64,000 bases of DNA from Stomoxys calcitrans (lineage: Eukaryota > Arthropoda > Insecta > Diptera > Muscidae). The stretch covers positions 64,020,571 to 64,084,570 of the forward strand of contig NC_081552.1 of the NCBI RefSeq assembly GCF_963082655.1, given 5' to 3'. The first letter of the stretch is position 1. Every line of letters begins with the position of its first letter. Positions 1-12,540 of the stretch are shown piece by piece. The position numbers and the translations under genes were made by a program. Below the pieces are notes generated by a model. It had not been told where the DNA came from, did no database searches, and saw only the letters and a program-made list of their open reading frames with translations.

Positions 1-190
1 CTTACCCCCAAAAATACCGCCATACCGGACATATTTACCAACACATTACCATAGCAATATAAAGCTCAAATGAAAGGACTTTGGGAGTAGAGCACTATAA
101 TTATATCCACATTGGCGAAATAACTGAAAGGCCGTACCAGCATTCCCAAACACGACTTTCCTGACCGTGCCAGTAAATGGTTTACATAAA
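1..190 (+). repeat. Family B repeat fragment
   Basis: This is a fragment of the ~120-150-bp-periodic family B. It shares the string pattern 'ataccggacatatttacc ... atagcaatata ... aaatgaaagg' with the copy at 35,290-35,450. Non-coding. Bases 190-265 are unassigned. Confidence 0.6.
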
Positions 191-264
191 ATTCATTAGA
201 AAGCACCACATCCAACTTCCGACATCGTAACCAATTCGTTAACCAATTGTCATGATTTTTGGGC

Positions 265-923
265 AACCCAATAACTTCCAACAACTGTGCTGAGTATGGT
301 TGAAATCGGTCCATAACCGGATAAAGCTGCTACATAAACCGATCGTGGGTGTTGACTTCTTGAGCCGCTAAATGCCGCAATTCTTATCCGAATTGGCTGA
401 AATTTCGCATGACATGTTTTGTTATGACTTTCAATAACTGTACCAAATATGGTTCAAATCGATGCATAACTTGATATAGCTGCCATATAAACTAATCAGG
501 GATTTTGACTTCTTGAGCCTCCAGAGAGCGTAGTTCTTATCCGATTTGGCTGAAATTTTGTACAACGGATCTCCAATGACCTTAAAAATACGTGTTAAAT
601 ATTGTCCGAATCGGTCTATAACCCGATACAGCTCCCATATAAACCGATCTCTCTATTTTACTTGTTGAGCCCCTTAAGGGTGCAATTCTTACTCGAATTA
701 GCTGAAACTTTACACAACGACTTCTTCTATGGCCTCCAACATTCAAACAATTATGGTCTGAATCGGACCATAACTTGATATAGCTCCAATATTATAGCAA
801 TTCTTTTCTTTTATCCTTTGTTTGCCTAAAAAGAGATATCGGTAAAAGAACTCGACAAATGCGATCTATGGTAGAGGGTTATAAGGTTCGGCCCGGCCGA
901 ACTAAGCACGCTTTTACTTGTTT
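265..923 (-). mobile_element. DINE-1/HINE-like element (family A), partial
   Basis: Four diverged copies of the ~153-bp unit (marker 'gctgccatataaaccgatc') lead into the element's terminal block at 840-923, which carries the palindrome ttcggcccggccgaa and 'cacgcttttacttg'. The GTCY microsatellite end is missing, so the copy is truncated. It is more diverged than other copies and presumably old. Confidence 0.7.
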
Positions 924-1123
924 TCAAACTTTCCCAGAGTTCTTAGATATAAAGTGTTTTAGCAATAAAAACTTCACTTGCATTTATCAAATAAGACTAA
1001 AGAGAAGTTTTGTAAAATCGAAAGTGTACACTTTCAACTTTGTTCTTTTCTTTTGCAATTTATTGCCACTACTACTAATATGGGTAATTTATTTGCAACT
1101 CTAGTTGTTGGTTCAGTGTTTGC

Positions 1124-2157
1124 TTTTTTTATACCCTCCACCATAAGATGGGGGTTATACTAATTTCGTCATTCTGTTTGTAACTACTCGAAATATTCGT
1201 CTGAGACCCCATAAAGTATATATATTCTTGATCGTCGTCACATTTTATGTCGATCTAGCCATGTCCGTCCGTCTGTCCGTCCGTCCGTCCGTCTGTCTGT
1301 CGAAAGCACGATAACTTCCGAAGGAGTAAAGCTAGCCGCTTGAAATTTTGCACAAATACTTCTTATTAGTGTAGGTCGGTTGGTATTGTAAATGGGCCAT
1401 ATCGGTCCATGTTTTGATATAGCTGCCATATAAACCGATCTTGGGTCTTGACTTCTTGAGCCTCTAGAGTGCGCAATTCTTATTCGATTGGAACGAAATT
1501 TTGCACGACGTGTTTTGTTATGATATCCAACAACTGTGCCAAGTATGGTTCAAATCGGTCCATAACCTGATATAGCTGCCATATAAACCGATTTTGGGTC
1601 TTGACTTCATAAGCCTCTAGAGTGAGCAATTCTTATCCGATTGGAATGGAATTTTACATGACGTGTTTTGTTGTTATATCCAACAACTGTGCCAAGTATG
1701 GTTCAAATCGGTCCATAACCTGATATAGCTGCCATATACACCGATCTGGGATCTTGACTTCTTGACCCCTAGAGGTCGCAATTATTATCCGATTTGCCTG
1801 AAATTTTGTACGACGGATCCTCTCATGACCATCAACAAACGTGTTTATTGTGGTCTGAATCGGTCTATAGCCCGATACAGATCCCATATATATCGTTCTC
1901 TCTATTTTACGTCGTGAGCCCCAATGGGCGCAATTCTTATACGAATTGGCTGAAATTTTACACAGGTCTCCAATATATAATTTAATTGTGGTCCGAACCG
2001 GACCATATCTTGATATCGTTTTAATAGCAGAGCAGCTCTTTTCTTATATCCTTTTTTGCCTAAGAAGAGAAGCCTGGAAAAGAACTTGACAAATGCGATT
2101 CATGGTGGAGGGTATATAAGATTCGGCCCGGCCGAACTTAGCACGCTTTTACTTGTT
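1124..2157 (-). mobile_element. DINE-1/HINE-like element (family A), full length
   Basis: The reverse-oriented 3' end is 'ttttataccctccaccataagatgggg', followed by the conserved 'gtatatatattcttgatcgtc' block, a (GTCY)n tract at about 1262-1302, several ~153-bp units, and the opposite end with palindrome ttcggcccggccgaa plus 'acttgtt'. This order matches the dipteran DINE-1/INE-1 plan (non-autonomous, Helentron-related). There are no coding genes; short open frames inside it follow from the repeat unit. Confidence 0.8.
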
Positions 2158-2214
2158 TTTTTTTCAAGTTGTTCTTTGGTATTGGTGTTGTTTAAGTTGC
2201 TCTATGGTAAACGA

Positions 2215-3104
2215 AACAAGTAAAAGCTTGCTAAGTTCGGCCAGGCCAAATCTTATATACCCTCCACCATGGATCGGATTTGTCGAGTTCTTTTCCCGGC
2301 ATCTCTTTTTAGGCAAAAAAGGATATAATAAAAGATTAGCTCTGCTATTATAGCGATATCAAGATATGGTCCAGTTTTGACCACAATTTAATTATATGTT
2401 GGAGACCTGTGTAAAATGTCAGCCAATTCGAATAAGAATTGCGACCTTTTGGAGCGCAAGAAATAAAATAGAGAGATCGATTTATATGGGAGCTGTATCG
2501 GGCTATAGACCGATTCATGCCATAATAAACACGTATGTTGACGGTAATGAGAGAATCCGTCGTACAAAATTTCAGGAAAATCGGATAATAATTGCGACCT
2601 CTAGAGGCTTAAGAAGTCAAAATCCCAGATCGGTTTATATGGCAGCTATATCAGGTAATAAACCGATTTCATCCATAATTGGCCCAGTTGTTGGAAGTCT
2701 TAGCGAAATACTACGTGCAAAATTGCATTCCAATCGGATAAGAGTTGCGCACTCTAGAGGCTCAAGAAGTCAAGTCCCAAGATTGGTTTATATGGCAGCT
2801 ATATCAGGTTTTGAACCGATTTGAACCTTATTTGGAACAGTTATTGAAAGTAAGAATAAATACGTGTTGCAAAATTTCATTCCAATTGGATAAGAATTGC
2901 GCCCTCTAGAGGCTCGAGAAGTCAAGACCCAAGATCGGTTTATATGACAGCTATATCAGGTTATGAACCGATTTAAATCATACCTGTCACAGTTGTTGGA
3001 TATCATAACAAAATACTTCGTGCAAATATTCATTCAAATCGGATAAGAATTGTGCCCTCTGAAGCTCAAGAAGTCAAGAACCAAGATCGGTTTATATTGC
3101 AGCC
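2215..3104 (+). mobile_element. DINE-1/HINE-like element (family A), 3' truncated
   Basis: It begins 'acaagtaaaagcttgctaag' with the ggcc palindrome region and runs through five ~153-bp units. It stops abruptly inside a unit ('ggtttatattgcagcc'), where unrelated AT-rich sequence starts. Together with the neighbour at 1124-2157 it forms an inverted pair, head to head. Confidence 0.75.
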
Positions 3105-3441
3105 AGGGACGTAGCAAGGGAAGGGCACGGGCCGGGACTCCTCGAAATCATTTTTTGAAGACAAATTTTTTTATATTTTTTCTAAAGACAACATATTATT
3201 TAAATTTTTTCCAAAGACAAAATTTTTATAAATAAAAATTTCAATATAATTGTTTTAAAAATTTTTTTAAGGAAACAATTTTAGCGATAAACTCTCTAAA
3301 GACAACCTAACCTCGAGATTATTTTTAAAGGCAAAATTTACATGAAGTTTTGCTATTTGTACCAAACATTTCCCTTAAATTTTTCTGGCGTAATATCGCA
3401 CCAGCTGTCAAAAAAAGAGGGATTATTGTCACAAATTTATT
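3105..3441. other. AT-rich unassigned stretch, possible DNA-transposon terminus
   Basis: It starts 'agggacgtagcaagggaag' at the exact break of the family A copy, then becomes AT-rich with repeated 'aaagacaa' motifs (3159-3310). The abrupt junction suggests an insertion or rearrangement. I could not find a matching inverted end, so the class is unresolved. No coding sequence seen. Confidence 0.3.
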
Positions 3442-5067
3442 ATTATACCCTCCACCATAAGATGGGGGGTATACTAATTTCGTCATTCTGTTTGTAACTA
3501 CTCGAAATATTCGTCTGAGACACCATAAAGTATATATATTCTTGATCGTCGTGACATTTTATGTCGATCTAGCCATGTCCGTCCGTCCGTCCGTCCGTCT
3601 GTCCGTCCGTCCGTCCGTCTGTCTGTCGAAAGCACGCTAACTTCCGAAGGAGTAAAGCTATCCGCTTGAAATTTTGCACAAATACTTCTTATTAGTGTAG
3701 GTCGGTTGGTATTGTAAATGGGCCATATCGGTCCATGTTTTGATATAGCTGCCATATAAACCGATCTTGGGTCTTGACTTCTTGAGCCTCTAGAGTGCGC
3801 AATTCTTATTCGATTGAAATGAAATTTTGCAAGTATGGTTCAAATCGGTCCATAACCTGATATAGCTGCCATATAAACCGATCTTGGGTCTTGACTTCTT
3901 AAGCCTCTAGAGTGAGCAATTCTTATCCGATTGGAATGGAATTTCGCATGACGTGTTTTGTTGGTATATCCAACAACTGTGCCAAGTATGGTTCAAAACG
4001 GTCCATGACCTGACATAGCTGCCATATAAACCGATCTTGGGTCTTGACTTCTTGAGCCTCTAGAGGGCGCAATTCATATCCGATTGGAATGAAATTTCCC
4101 ACGACGTGTTTTGTTATGATGCCCAACAACTGTGCAAGTATGGTTCAAATCGGTCCATAACCTGAAATAGCTGCCATATAAACCGATCTTGGGTCTTGAC
4201 TTCTTGAGCCTCTAGAGGGCGCAATTCTTATCCGATTGGAATGGAATTTCGCACGACGTGTTTTGTTATGATGCCCAACAACTGTGCCAAATATGGTTCA
4301 AATCGGTTCATAACCTGATATAGCTGCCATATAAACCGATCTTGGGTCTTGACTTCTTGAGCCTCTAGAGGGCACAATTCTTATCCGATTTGAATGAATT
4401 TTTGCACGAAGTATTTCGTGCAAACTGTGGCAAGTATGGTTGACTGTGTCAAGTATGGTTGAAATCGGTCCATAACCTTATATAGCTGTCATATAAACAG
4501 ATCTGGGGATTTGACTTCTTGAGCTTGTAGAGGGCGCAATTCCTATCCGATTTGGCTGAAATTTTGCATGACATATTTTATTTTTACTTTCAATAACTGT
4601 GTCAAATAAGGTTTAAATCGGTTCATAACCTGATATAGCTGCCATATATACCGATCTGGGATCTTGAATTCTTGACCCCTAGAGGTCGCAATTATTATCC
4701 GATTTGCCTGAAATTTTGTACGACGGATCCTCTCATGACCATCAACAAACGTGTTTATTATGGTCTGAATCGGTCTATAGCCCGATACAGATCCCATATA
4801 TATCGTTCTCTCTATTTTACTTCGTGAGCCCCAATGGGCGCAATTCTTATACGAATTGGCTGAAATTTTGCACAGGTCTCCAACATATAATTTAATTGTG
4901 GTCCGAACCGGACCATATCTTGATATCATTTTAATAGCAGAGCAACTCTTTTCTTATATCCTTTTTTGCCTAAGAAGAGAAGCCGGGAAAAGAACTTGAC
5001 AAATGCGATTCATGGTGGAGGGTATATAAGATTCGGCCCGGCCGAACTTAGCACGCTTTTACTTGTT
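3442..5067 (-). mobile_element. DINE-1/HINE-like element (family A), full length
   Basis: Both ends are present: 'ataccctccaccataagatgg' at the left and palindrome ttcggcccggccgaa with 'cttttacttgtt' at the right. A (GTCY)n tract lies at about 3579-3632. It has about eight internal units, one of them (around 4410-4450) carrying a partial duplication of 'aagtatggttgactgtg'. Confidence 0.82.
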
Positions 5068-5988
5068 TTTAAATAGAAACCATCAAATGCAACAGTACAT
5101 CAAAATGGATTCCAGAAATCTCACTCCTAAGGATTTTGAGAAATTTCTCATTAGATTTTTGGAATAAAAAAAATTGCCGACTTTCGACAAGCCAATTTTC
5201 TCCCAAAACATGACGGGAAAATTTGTTATTACTCATTTCAGTCGTCCATTTTACGTTAATCCAAATTTCACTACGATACCTCTTTTCTAACTTGAGCCAG
5301 AATTTTTCTAAAACAGCTCTATTCTTAGGTATTTTTCGTAATTAATAGGTTAATGGAATTTTTTTAAAAACACCAAATAGCAATGTAATCCTTTCAAAAA
5401 CTTTTCTAAAGAACTATTAGTAATATTTAATTATAAATTATTTGAATTACATCAGCAATAAAATAAAAAACATTTAAGGACTCGGAAACACAATTTTAAA
5501 ATGATCACCCATAATAATTTACAATCTAAAATAATTATTTCAAAAAAACCATTTCATTTTTTCTTGGAATTCGCAATCCACAATACAGTATTTAAGGCAA
5601 TTGATACGGAGCTCACAGTGATTAAAGAACGAAAATTCTGGTAGAAATTTGTTAGTTCTGCTGGCATTGAAGGTACACAATGAAATATTATTTTAAAGAT
5701 TTTAAAATTTACTTTTCTTCCAAGAAAATCTTTTTTTTTAAGTTTTGCGAATAATGATTTATATTGTTATTTACGAAAATCTTTAATGGAATTCGACAAC
5801 TCAAATTGCATGTTTTCAAAAAGGTGGGCATTTAGTAAGTGTTGCACAGCGAAATACCCATGTTTTCACGATTACTTTTTTGAAAAACTACAAAACATCA
5901 CTGATAACATAATACTTTTAAATGTAAAATATTATCTTATATAATAAGGAATGCCCTTTGAATGAAATCAAGTATTGAAGTAATCGTA
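5068..5988. other. AT-rich spacer, no gene seen
   Basis: About 0.9 kb of AT-rich sequence with no long open frame and no match to the repeat families named here. It could be host intergenic DNA or an old decayed element. Confidence 0.5.
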
Positions 5989-6920
5989 AACAAGTAAGAG
6001 CATACTAAGTTCGGGCGGGCGGAATTTTATATACCCTCCACCTTAGATCGCATTTGTCGAGTTCTGTGCGCAGTATCTTTTTTTAGGCAAACAAATAATG
6101 TTGAATAAGAATATGCTATTGTGTAATATTTCAGTTCATTCGGATAAGAATTGCGCCTTGTAGGGGCTGTAGAAGCAAAATCGGGAGATCGGTTTATATG
6201 GGAGCTGTATCAAGCTATTGATCGATTCAGACCACATTAGACACGTATGTTGAAGATCATGAATGACGGCTTGTACAACGGCCTCTTTATGTTGCGCCCT
6301 CTAGAGGCTCAAAAAGTCAAGATACAAGATCGGTTTATATGACAGCTATACCGGATTATAAACCGATTTGAATCATACTTAACACATTTATTGGAAAAGA
6401 TACCAAAACACTACGTGCAAAATTTCAGTCAAATCGGAAAAAAATGAGCCCTATAGGGGCTCCAGAAGTCAAGACCCAATATCGGTTTACATGGCAGCTA
6501 TATCAGGTTATGGACGGATTTGAACCACAGTTGGCACAGTTGTTAAAGGCCATAGTGAAACACGTCATGCAAAATTTCATTCCAATCGGATAAGAATTGC
6601 ACCCTCTATAGGCTCAAGAAGTCAAGACCCAAGATCGGCTTATATGATAGCTATATCAAATCATGGACTGATATGGCCCATTTGCAATCCCAACCGACCT
6701 ACACTAATAAGAAATATTTGTGCAAAATTTCAAGTGGCTAGCTTTACTCCTTCGAAATTTAGCGTGCTTTCGACAGACCGACGGACGGACATGGCTTGAT
6801 CTTTATAAAATATCATGACGATCAAGAATGTATATACTTTATGGGGTCTCAGGCGAATATTTCGAATAGTTACAAACAGAATGACGAAATTAGTACACCC
6901 CTGTCCTATGGTGGAGGAAA
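5989..6920 (+). mobile_element. DINE-1/HINE-like element (family A), full length but diverged
   Basis: The 5' end 'acaagtaagagcatactaag' is followed by a degraded ggcc palindrome. Internal units and a very short GACGGAC tract (6776-6790) precede the end at 'cctatggtggagg'. It is diverged relative to 25,806-26,979. Confidence 0.72.
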
Positions 6921-7385
6921 AAAAAATTTTAATTTTCACTGTGAAACACGATTTTAATATCCACCTTAAGTGAGGGAAAGTGTTAAAATAATATTATACA
7001 GCAGACTTTTGTCTATGAGAGCAAGTTTTGTATTACACTCACGTTAGCCGCCAGTTCATTTGACATCAATTATTTGGCAAAGAAAAAAGTTTACAACTGC
7101 AATAACGTAAAAATCTCGTCGTGTTTCTGATTTTTAGTTCTAGCACCTTCTCTTATTTTATCTCCAATAAATTAGGAACACTTTAAGACTTATACACCCA
7201 CGATTGAAATTATAAGCATATACGACAATAGTTGGATGTAATTTGTATCGGGCATCTCTACCATTGAAAGCGGATTTTCGATCGATTTAAATTAAGTTCG
7301 AAGAACAAATTAGCGACATCATTTAAGCAGAAATATTTAATAAAAAATTTGGAAATTTTCGATTTTGAAAAACAAAATCTTCGTC
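6921..7385. other. AT-rich spacer, no gene seen
   Basis: Mostly unassigned sequence between two family A copies. No convincing coding region or known repeat. Confidence 0.45.
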
Positions 7386-7652
7386 CCTGAAAGATGGACC
7401 GATTTAGCACATTTACAATCCCAACCGTCCTACACTGATACGAAGTATTTGTGCAAAGTTTTAAGCGCCTAGCTTTACTCCTTTGAATGTTAGGATGCTT
7501 TCGACACACGGACGGACATGGCTAGATAGAACTAAAATGTCATGAAGATCAAGAATATATATACTTTATGGGGTCTTAGATGCATATTTCGAGGTGTTAG
7601 AAACGAAATGACGAAATTAGTATACCTCCCATCCTGTGGTGGAGGGTATAAT
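7386..7652 (+). mobile_element. DINE-1/HINE-like element (family A), 3' end only
   Basis: Only the 3' quarter is present: 'acatttacaatcccaaccg', the 'agctttactcc' block, 'acacggacggacatggctag', 'aagaatatatatactttatg' and the terminal 'gtggtggagggtata'. The 5' portion is missing. Confidence 0.7.
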
Positions 7653-7784
7653 AAACAGATGAGTTTATATTTAAACTGACACAAAAAATCTAATGAACTA
7701 TTTCGATTCTGTGGTTAAAACTCTTTAAAATAAAGGCAAAATTCACAAGGTTTTATCAACCGAATTATACAAAATCTAAAGCCT

Positions 7785-8075
7785 TTTAATGCAGGCCGTA
7801 GCACAGATAGCCTCTGCATATCAGCCTTTAACGTTGCACGTCTGGCGAGAATATCTGAAAAAAATTTTAAAGGGTGTTATCCCCTCCTAATGCTAGCGAC
7901 ATTTTTAGGTGCTATGCCTTCGAAGAAGCCATATAAAAACTTCACCCAAAGGAGGTGTCGCACTGCGGCCGTTCGGATTCGACTATAAAAACTAGGTCTT
8001 TTATCATTGAGCTTAAATTTGTACCGGACATCACTCATTGACATGTGAGAAGTTTGCCTCTATTTAATTTGCAAA
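7785..8075 (+). repeat. Interspersed repeat family D
   Basis: It shares with 21,105-21,425 a run of blocks: 'cactcctaat...gcgacattt', 'aggtgtcgca(c/a)tgcgg', 'ttcggactc', 'ttatcattgagcttaaa', 'cactcattgacatgtgagaag'. The layout suggests a LINE 3' tail or a SINE. This copy is diverged. Confidence 0.5.
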
Positions 8076-8099
8076 TCTTTTTTAATGTACCATGTATGT

Positions 8100-8575
8100 G
8101 AAGACAAAAGTCGGGCGGGCCCGACTATATGTCACCCTAAACTAGACGTTTATACTGGGAGATATCAATATATGGATGCTGTATCTGTATCTAAATCTGA
8201 AGCGATTTTGATGGATTTGGGCATATCTGCTCGGATGGGTAATAGTATGAGTGGAAAATTCTAATAACATCGCTTCTATAAATTGAGCGTCGATTTTCAT
8301 AAAATTAACTTGAAATATATGTATAAGATAGCGTTTTGTGCCAAATTTCGTAATGTTACATTATCGAAACCTACTTAAAGTCGGACGAAGTTAGACAAGT
8401 CAATGAGGTTTAAAAATTTTCACTTTATTGCAATCTTACTCAAAATCGGACAAAAATATATACGAGGTCTAATATTAATCTAAACCAATTTTGACTAAAC
8501 TCCACATAGTGAAAACCTTAAAAGTTTTAACAATTTTAAGATTCGGTTAATAAATGCGTTTTTAGAGGCCCTTCA
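8100..8575 (+). repeat. Family G element (HINE-like, diverged)
   Basis: It opens with a palindrome (agtcgggcgggcccgact), as the A and C families do, and carries its own internal periodicity ('atctaaatctgaagcgattt', 'gagcgtcgattttcat'). Related segments are at 12,080-12,540 and 36,299-36,700. Non-coding; assignment as another Helentron-associated family is inference. Confidence 0.45.
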
Positions 8576-8589
8576 AGTGATAAATGACC

Positions 8590-9300
8590 GAATCGATTTC
8601 TATGAAACTCTCCTGCAATCTGAAAGCTATCAGAAGTTACACAAAATACAATTTTCAAAATTTCAACCAAATCGGATATTAATTGCGCTCTCTAGAGGCT
8701 CAAGAAATCAAATTGGGCGATCGCTTTATATCGGAGACATATTAGGTTATGGACCTATTTGAACCGTACTTGGTACTACCATTGAAAGTCATATCAAAAC
8801 TTTATGTGCACAATTTCAGCCAAATCGGATAATCACACAAAACACCTCATGCAAAATTTCAGCCAAATGGATAAGCGACATCTAGAGACTGAAGAAACCA
8901 AGATCCGAGTTGGGTTTATATGGCAGTTTGTTCAGGTTATAAACAGGTTAAGACCATACTTGGCACAGTTGTTCGAAGTCATTACAAAACACGACATATA
9001 AAATCTCTGCCAAATCGGAAAAGAATTTCGCCCTCTAGAGGATCACGAAGTAAAGATCAGATACCAGTTTATATGCCAGCTCGGCATACTCGGGAACGGC
9101 TCGGGAACGATATAGCCCATTTACAATCCCAACTGACCTACTTTAACAAGAAGCATTTGTGGAAAATTGCAAGAAGCTAGCTTTATTCCTTCGAAAGTTA
9201 CCCTTTTTTCGACAGGCAGACATAAGGATGGACAGACGGACGGAAATGACGGACGAAAATACATATGGCAGATATATCAAAATATTAACCGATTTATATG
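8590..9300 (+). mobile_element. DINE-1/HINE-like element (family A), diverged
   Basis: Four or five units with 'ctctagaggctcaagaa' and 'ggtttatatggcag' are followed by 'caatcccaactgacctac', 'agctttattcc' and a short GACGGAC tract at about 9228-9242. The 5' palindrome and the 3' terminus are missing. Confidence 0.65.
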
Positions 9301-11183
9301 AAATACAACAGCGGTACAGCAGTCATAAGCAAACCCTTTGTGCCAAATTTCATGTAGATTGGTAAACAAACGACCAAATATTGCAATAAAAGCCCAAATA
9401 GGACGAAGCACTATGGCGCAAATTGAGGAAACAGGTGGCAAAAATAAAACTTTTCATGTGCGACTACGAAATTTTGAAAGAACCTAACTTATGTAAAACA
9501 TTCCAAACATTCCATTTCAAAAATGCTACTCATAAACACGTCAGATTTTTAACCCACCACCGAGTATGGGGGTATATTCATTTTGTCATTCCGTTTTGAA
9601 TTAATTAAAATTGAATTAAGTTCATCGATGGACTGTCGTTGAGTTAATCTACGTCGAAAGTTTTAAAAATAAGCGCACGAAAATGTACACGATTTATTTA
9701 AATTTTTTAGTAACTTTAAACAACACAAATAGTGCTCGTATATCAAAACATTCTGAGTTCGTATAACCTCATAAATGTCAAGCTTTACAATAGAGCTGTC
9801 AGTTGGCAGATTGCAACACAAGGGTTGTCCAATCCTGAAATATAAAAGGCAACCCTCATACAACCCAATCTATAAGGTATAATGGGCAGCATTTTCTCTA
9901 TGTCATTTCATTATAAACGCATTGTTTGCAATATTTTAATTTATATTCAAAGTAGCAAAGTTTTAATGAATTCCGGTTTATGTAACACCAACACCATAGG
10001 GCTTTCGATACAAACTTTTCAATAGCTACAACAAGTGATGAGAATGTTTCTGTGGCATAGTTTTAGCGAAACTATTATTTCAAATCTACCAAGGCAACAC
10101 AACATCAATGGAAGTCTACTCAAAGCATCTTCCAACAGCCACAACACTCTTCGATGAGAATTAAGATTCTCAATGTAACTCCTCAGCCAGAAACTAATAG
10201 ATAAACAACATCTCTCGATGTATTCTTTGAAAACCCAGCAACCTCTAAAGGCGGTGAATTGCAATGAAAGTTTGCTGAGACGAAACAAAGGAAAGTGGCA
10301 CCACAATGCCTTAATGAGTGACTGAGTGTTAGTACAGAGCAATGAATGGCTGAAGTGTTGCCGCACACACGAGGGACAATACAAAACTGCAACTGTTTAC
10401 TTGCACCAAACTGTAAAGAAAAGAGCGGTTTTTTAAGGGTGAGGCTTTTGCTGCTGATACAGTGATGGCAGAACTACCAGCTTTAGGATACAAAAGGAAG
10501 CATCTTTACCAATACATTGACAGAAAGACAATCCAATAGGGGGGAATTTCTTGCAAAAATACACACATGAAGATACACTCAGAAAAAGTATATTGCCTTC
10601 GGTAAGATAAGTGCTTCAAAGTTACGTTATGTTAATCACATGTTCAGCGCACTGCTTCGGCAGCCCCACCCGAATATGTACCCCATTTAGATGCCCAATG
10701 TCGCCGCTGAATCACTTTTGCTGTCATCGATTTCATAGCCATTGGAATGTCCGGTTCTCCCTTGGCAATATAATAGTTCATGCATTCCGTAATCGCTCGG
10801 ATATCTATCTTAATTACTGTATTCGGACTAAGTAGGTGATAATAGAACCCAGTTTCTGGATCTCTAACAAAGGCCTGCACAAAACCATTCATAGGTGACT
10901 GTATTTGCTGAAATCTTGAACGTTAAACCCACATGTTGTTTTATTTCAAGTCTACTGAAAAGCGAGACACTGAAGACAGTGTAAAACGCACAAGTTACAG
11001 TTGAGTACATAAGTTTGAAAAACACCCCCATTCAGTGCTTGGTAGTACTTTTATCTCGAATTCATCGCCGCTACAGTGAGATATGAAAAATATTTCGCTG
11101 CACTCTGAGTCATATGAAAACGTTCGCTGTCTTTTTCAAAAAATGAACTGAACACACAAATCGTTGTCGTGTCTGTCAGATAT
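9301..11183. other. Low-repeat region, possibly host DNA
   Basis: This 1.9-kb stretch has the fewest recognisable repeats in the first 42 kb. A family C terminus remnant ('acccaccaccgagtatggg') sits near 9555-9600. The rest shows no family match by eye. The only coding-like segment is the short open frame at 10,644-10,892. Confidence 0.45.
10644..10892 (-). CDS. Unrecognised short ORF with coding-like composition
   Basis: An 82-codon frame (open back to about residue -10, where an in-frame TAA precedes it) encodes a mixed-composition peptide that starts MNGFVQAFVRDPETGFYYHL and ends with GGAAEAVR. It has few low-complexity residues and a balance of charged, aromatic and hydrophobic residues, unlike the repeat-derived frames around it. 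'gatttcag' just upstream could be a 3' splice site, so an exon is possible. An endogenous viral or transposon fragment is equally possible. I do not recognise the family. It lies in the least repetitive stretch of the left half. Confidence 0.3.
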   Translation of the reverse strand: MNGFVQAFVRDPETGFYYHLLSPNTVIKIDIRAITECMNYYIAKGEPDIPMAMKSMTAKVIQRRHWASKWGTYSGGAAEAVR

Positions 11184-12001
11184 AACAAGTAAAAGCGTGC
11201 TAAGTTCGGCCGGGCCGAATCTTATATACCCTCCACCATGGATCGCATTTGTCGAGTTCTTTTCCCGGCATCTCTTCTTAGGCAAAAAAAAAAAAAAGGA
11301 TACAAGAAAAGATTTGCTCTGCTATTAGAGCGATATCAAGATATGGTCCGGTTTGGACCACAATTAAATTATATGTTGGAGACCTGTGTAAATGTCAGCC
11401 AATTCGAATAAGAATTGCGCCCTTTGTGGGCTCAAGAAGTCAAATAAAGAGATCGATTTATATGGGAGCTGTATCGGCCTATAGACCGATTCAGACCATA
11501 ATAAACAGGTATGTTAATGGTCATGAGAGAATCCGTCGTACAAAATTTCAGGCAAATCGGATAATAATTGCGACCTCTAGAGGCTCAAGAAGTCAAGATA
11601 CCAGATCGGTTTATATGGCAGCTATATCGGGTTATGAACCGACTTGTACTTTATTTGACATAGTTGTTGAAAATAACAATAAAAAACGTCCTGCTAAATT
11701 TCAGCCAAATCGGATAGGAACTGCGCCCTCAAGAAGCTCAAGAAGTCAAGTCCCCAGATCTGTTTATATGACAGCTATATCAGGTTATGAACCGATTTGA
11801 ACCATATTTGGCACAGTTGTTGGATATCATAACAAAATACTACGTGCCAAAATTCATTCAAATTGGATAATAATTGCGCCCTCTAGAGGCTCAAGAAGTC
11901 AAGACCCAAGATCGGTTTATATGACAGCTATATAAGGTTATGGACCGATTTGAACCATACTTGGCACAGTTGTTGGATATCGTAACAAAACACGTCGTGA
12001 A
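11184..12001 (+). mobile_element. DINE-1/HINE-like element (family A), 5' part
   Basis: The 5' end 'acaagtaaaagcgtgctaag' with palindrome ttcggccgggccgaa is intact and is followed by 'cctccaccatggatcgcatt' and five units. It is truncated at 'acacgtcgtg', where family G sequence follows. Confidence 0.78.
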
Positions 12002-12079
12002 CGGCGGATGTATTCAGATAGGTTATTAAAATTACTGTATCAAATTGCGAGCAAAGCAAATATGTTCAAAATGTAATAA

Positions 12080-12540
12080 CTACTGTTGACAAAAGACGGG
12101 AGATGGGATCTATATCAAAATCTGAACCGATTTCGAGCAAACTTTATGGATATTGGGGAATTCATCGAGGAAATCGTTGAACAAAATTTTGGGAAGATTG
12201 GTCAATAAATGCGCTTGCAGTGGGTCTTGGAGTGAAAATCGGGCGATATATATTAATGTTAGCTATACCTAAACCTGAACAGAATTCTATGAAATTCACC
12301 AGTAATATCGAGAGTCATAAGAAAATCCTTCCTGCAAAATTTCGAGAGAATCGGTTAACTAATGACCATTTTATTGCTGTATTACTGCAAATCGGACGAA
12401 TATATATATATATATGGGAGCTATATCCAAATCTGGACCGATTTCTATAATATTCACTTTTAATATCGAGAGTCATAAGAAAATCCTTCCTGCCAAATTT
12501 CGAAAGAATCGGTTAACAAATGACAATTTTTGGTCAGGGC
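12080..12540 (+). repeat. Family G element
   Basis: Contains 'tcgagagtcataagaaaatc' and 'tcctgc(a/c)aaatttcga' twice (about 12,308 and 12,466), i.e. an internal tandem unit of about 158 bp. It also has an (AT)n run at 12,401-12,414. Related to 8100-8575 and 36,299-36,700. Confidence 0.5.
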
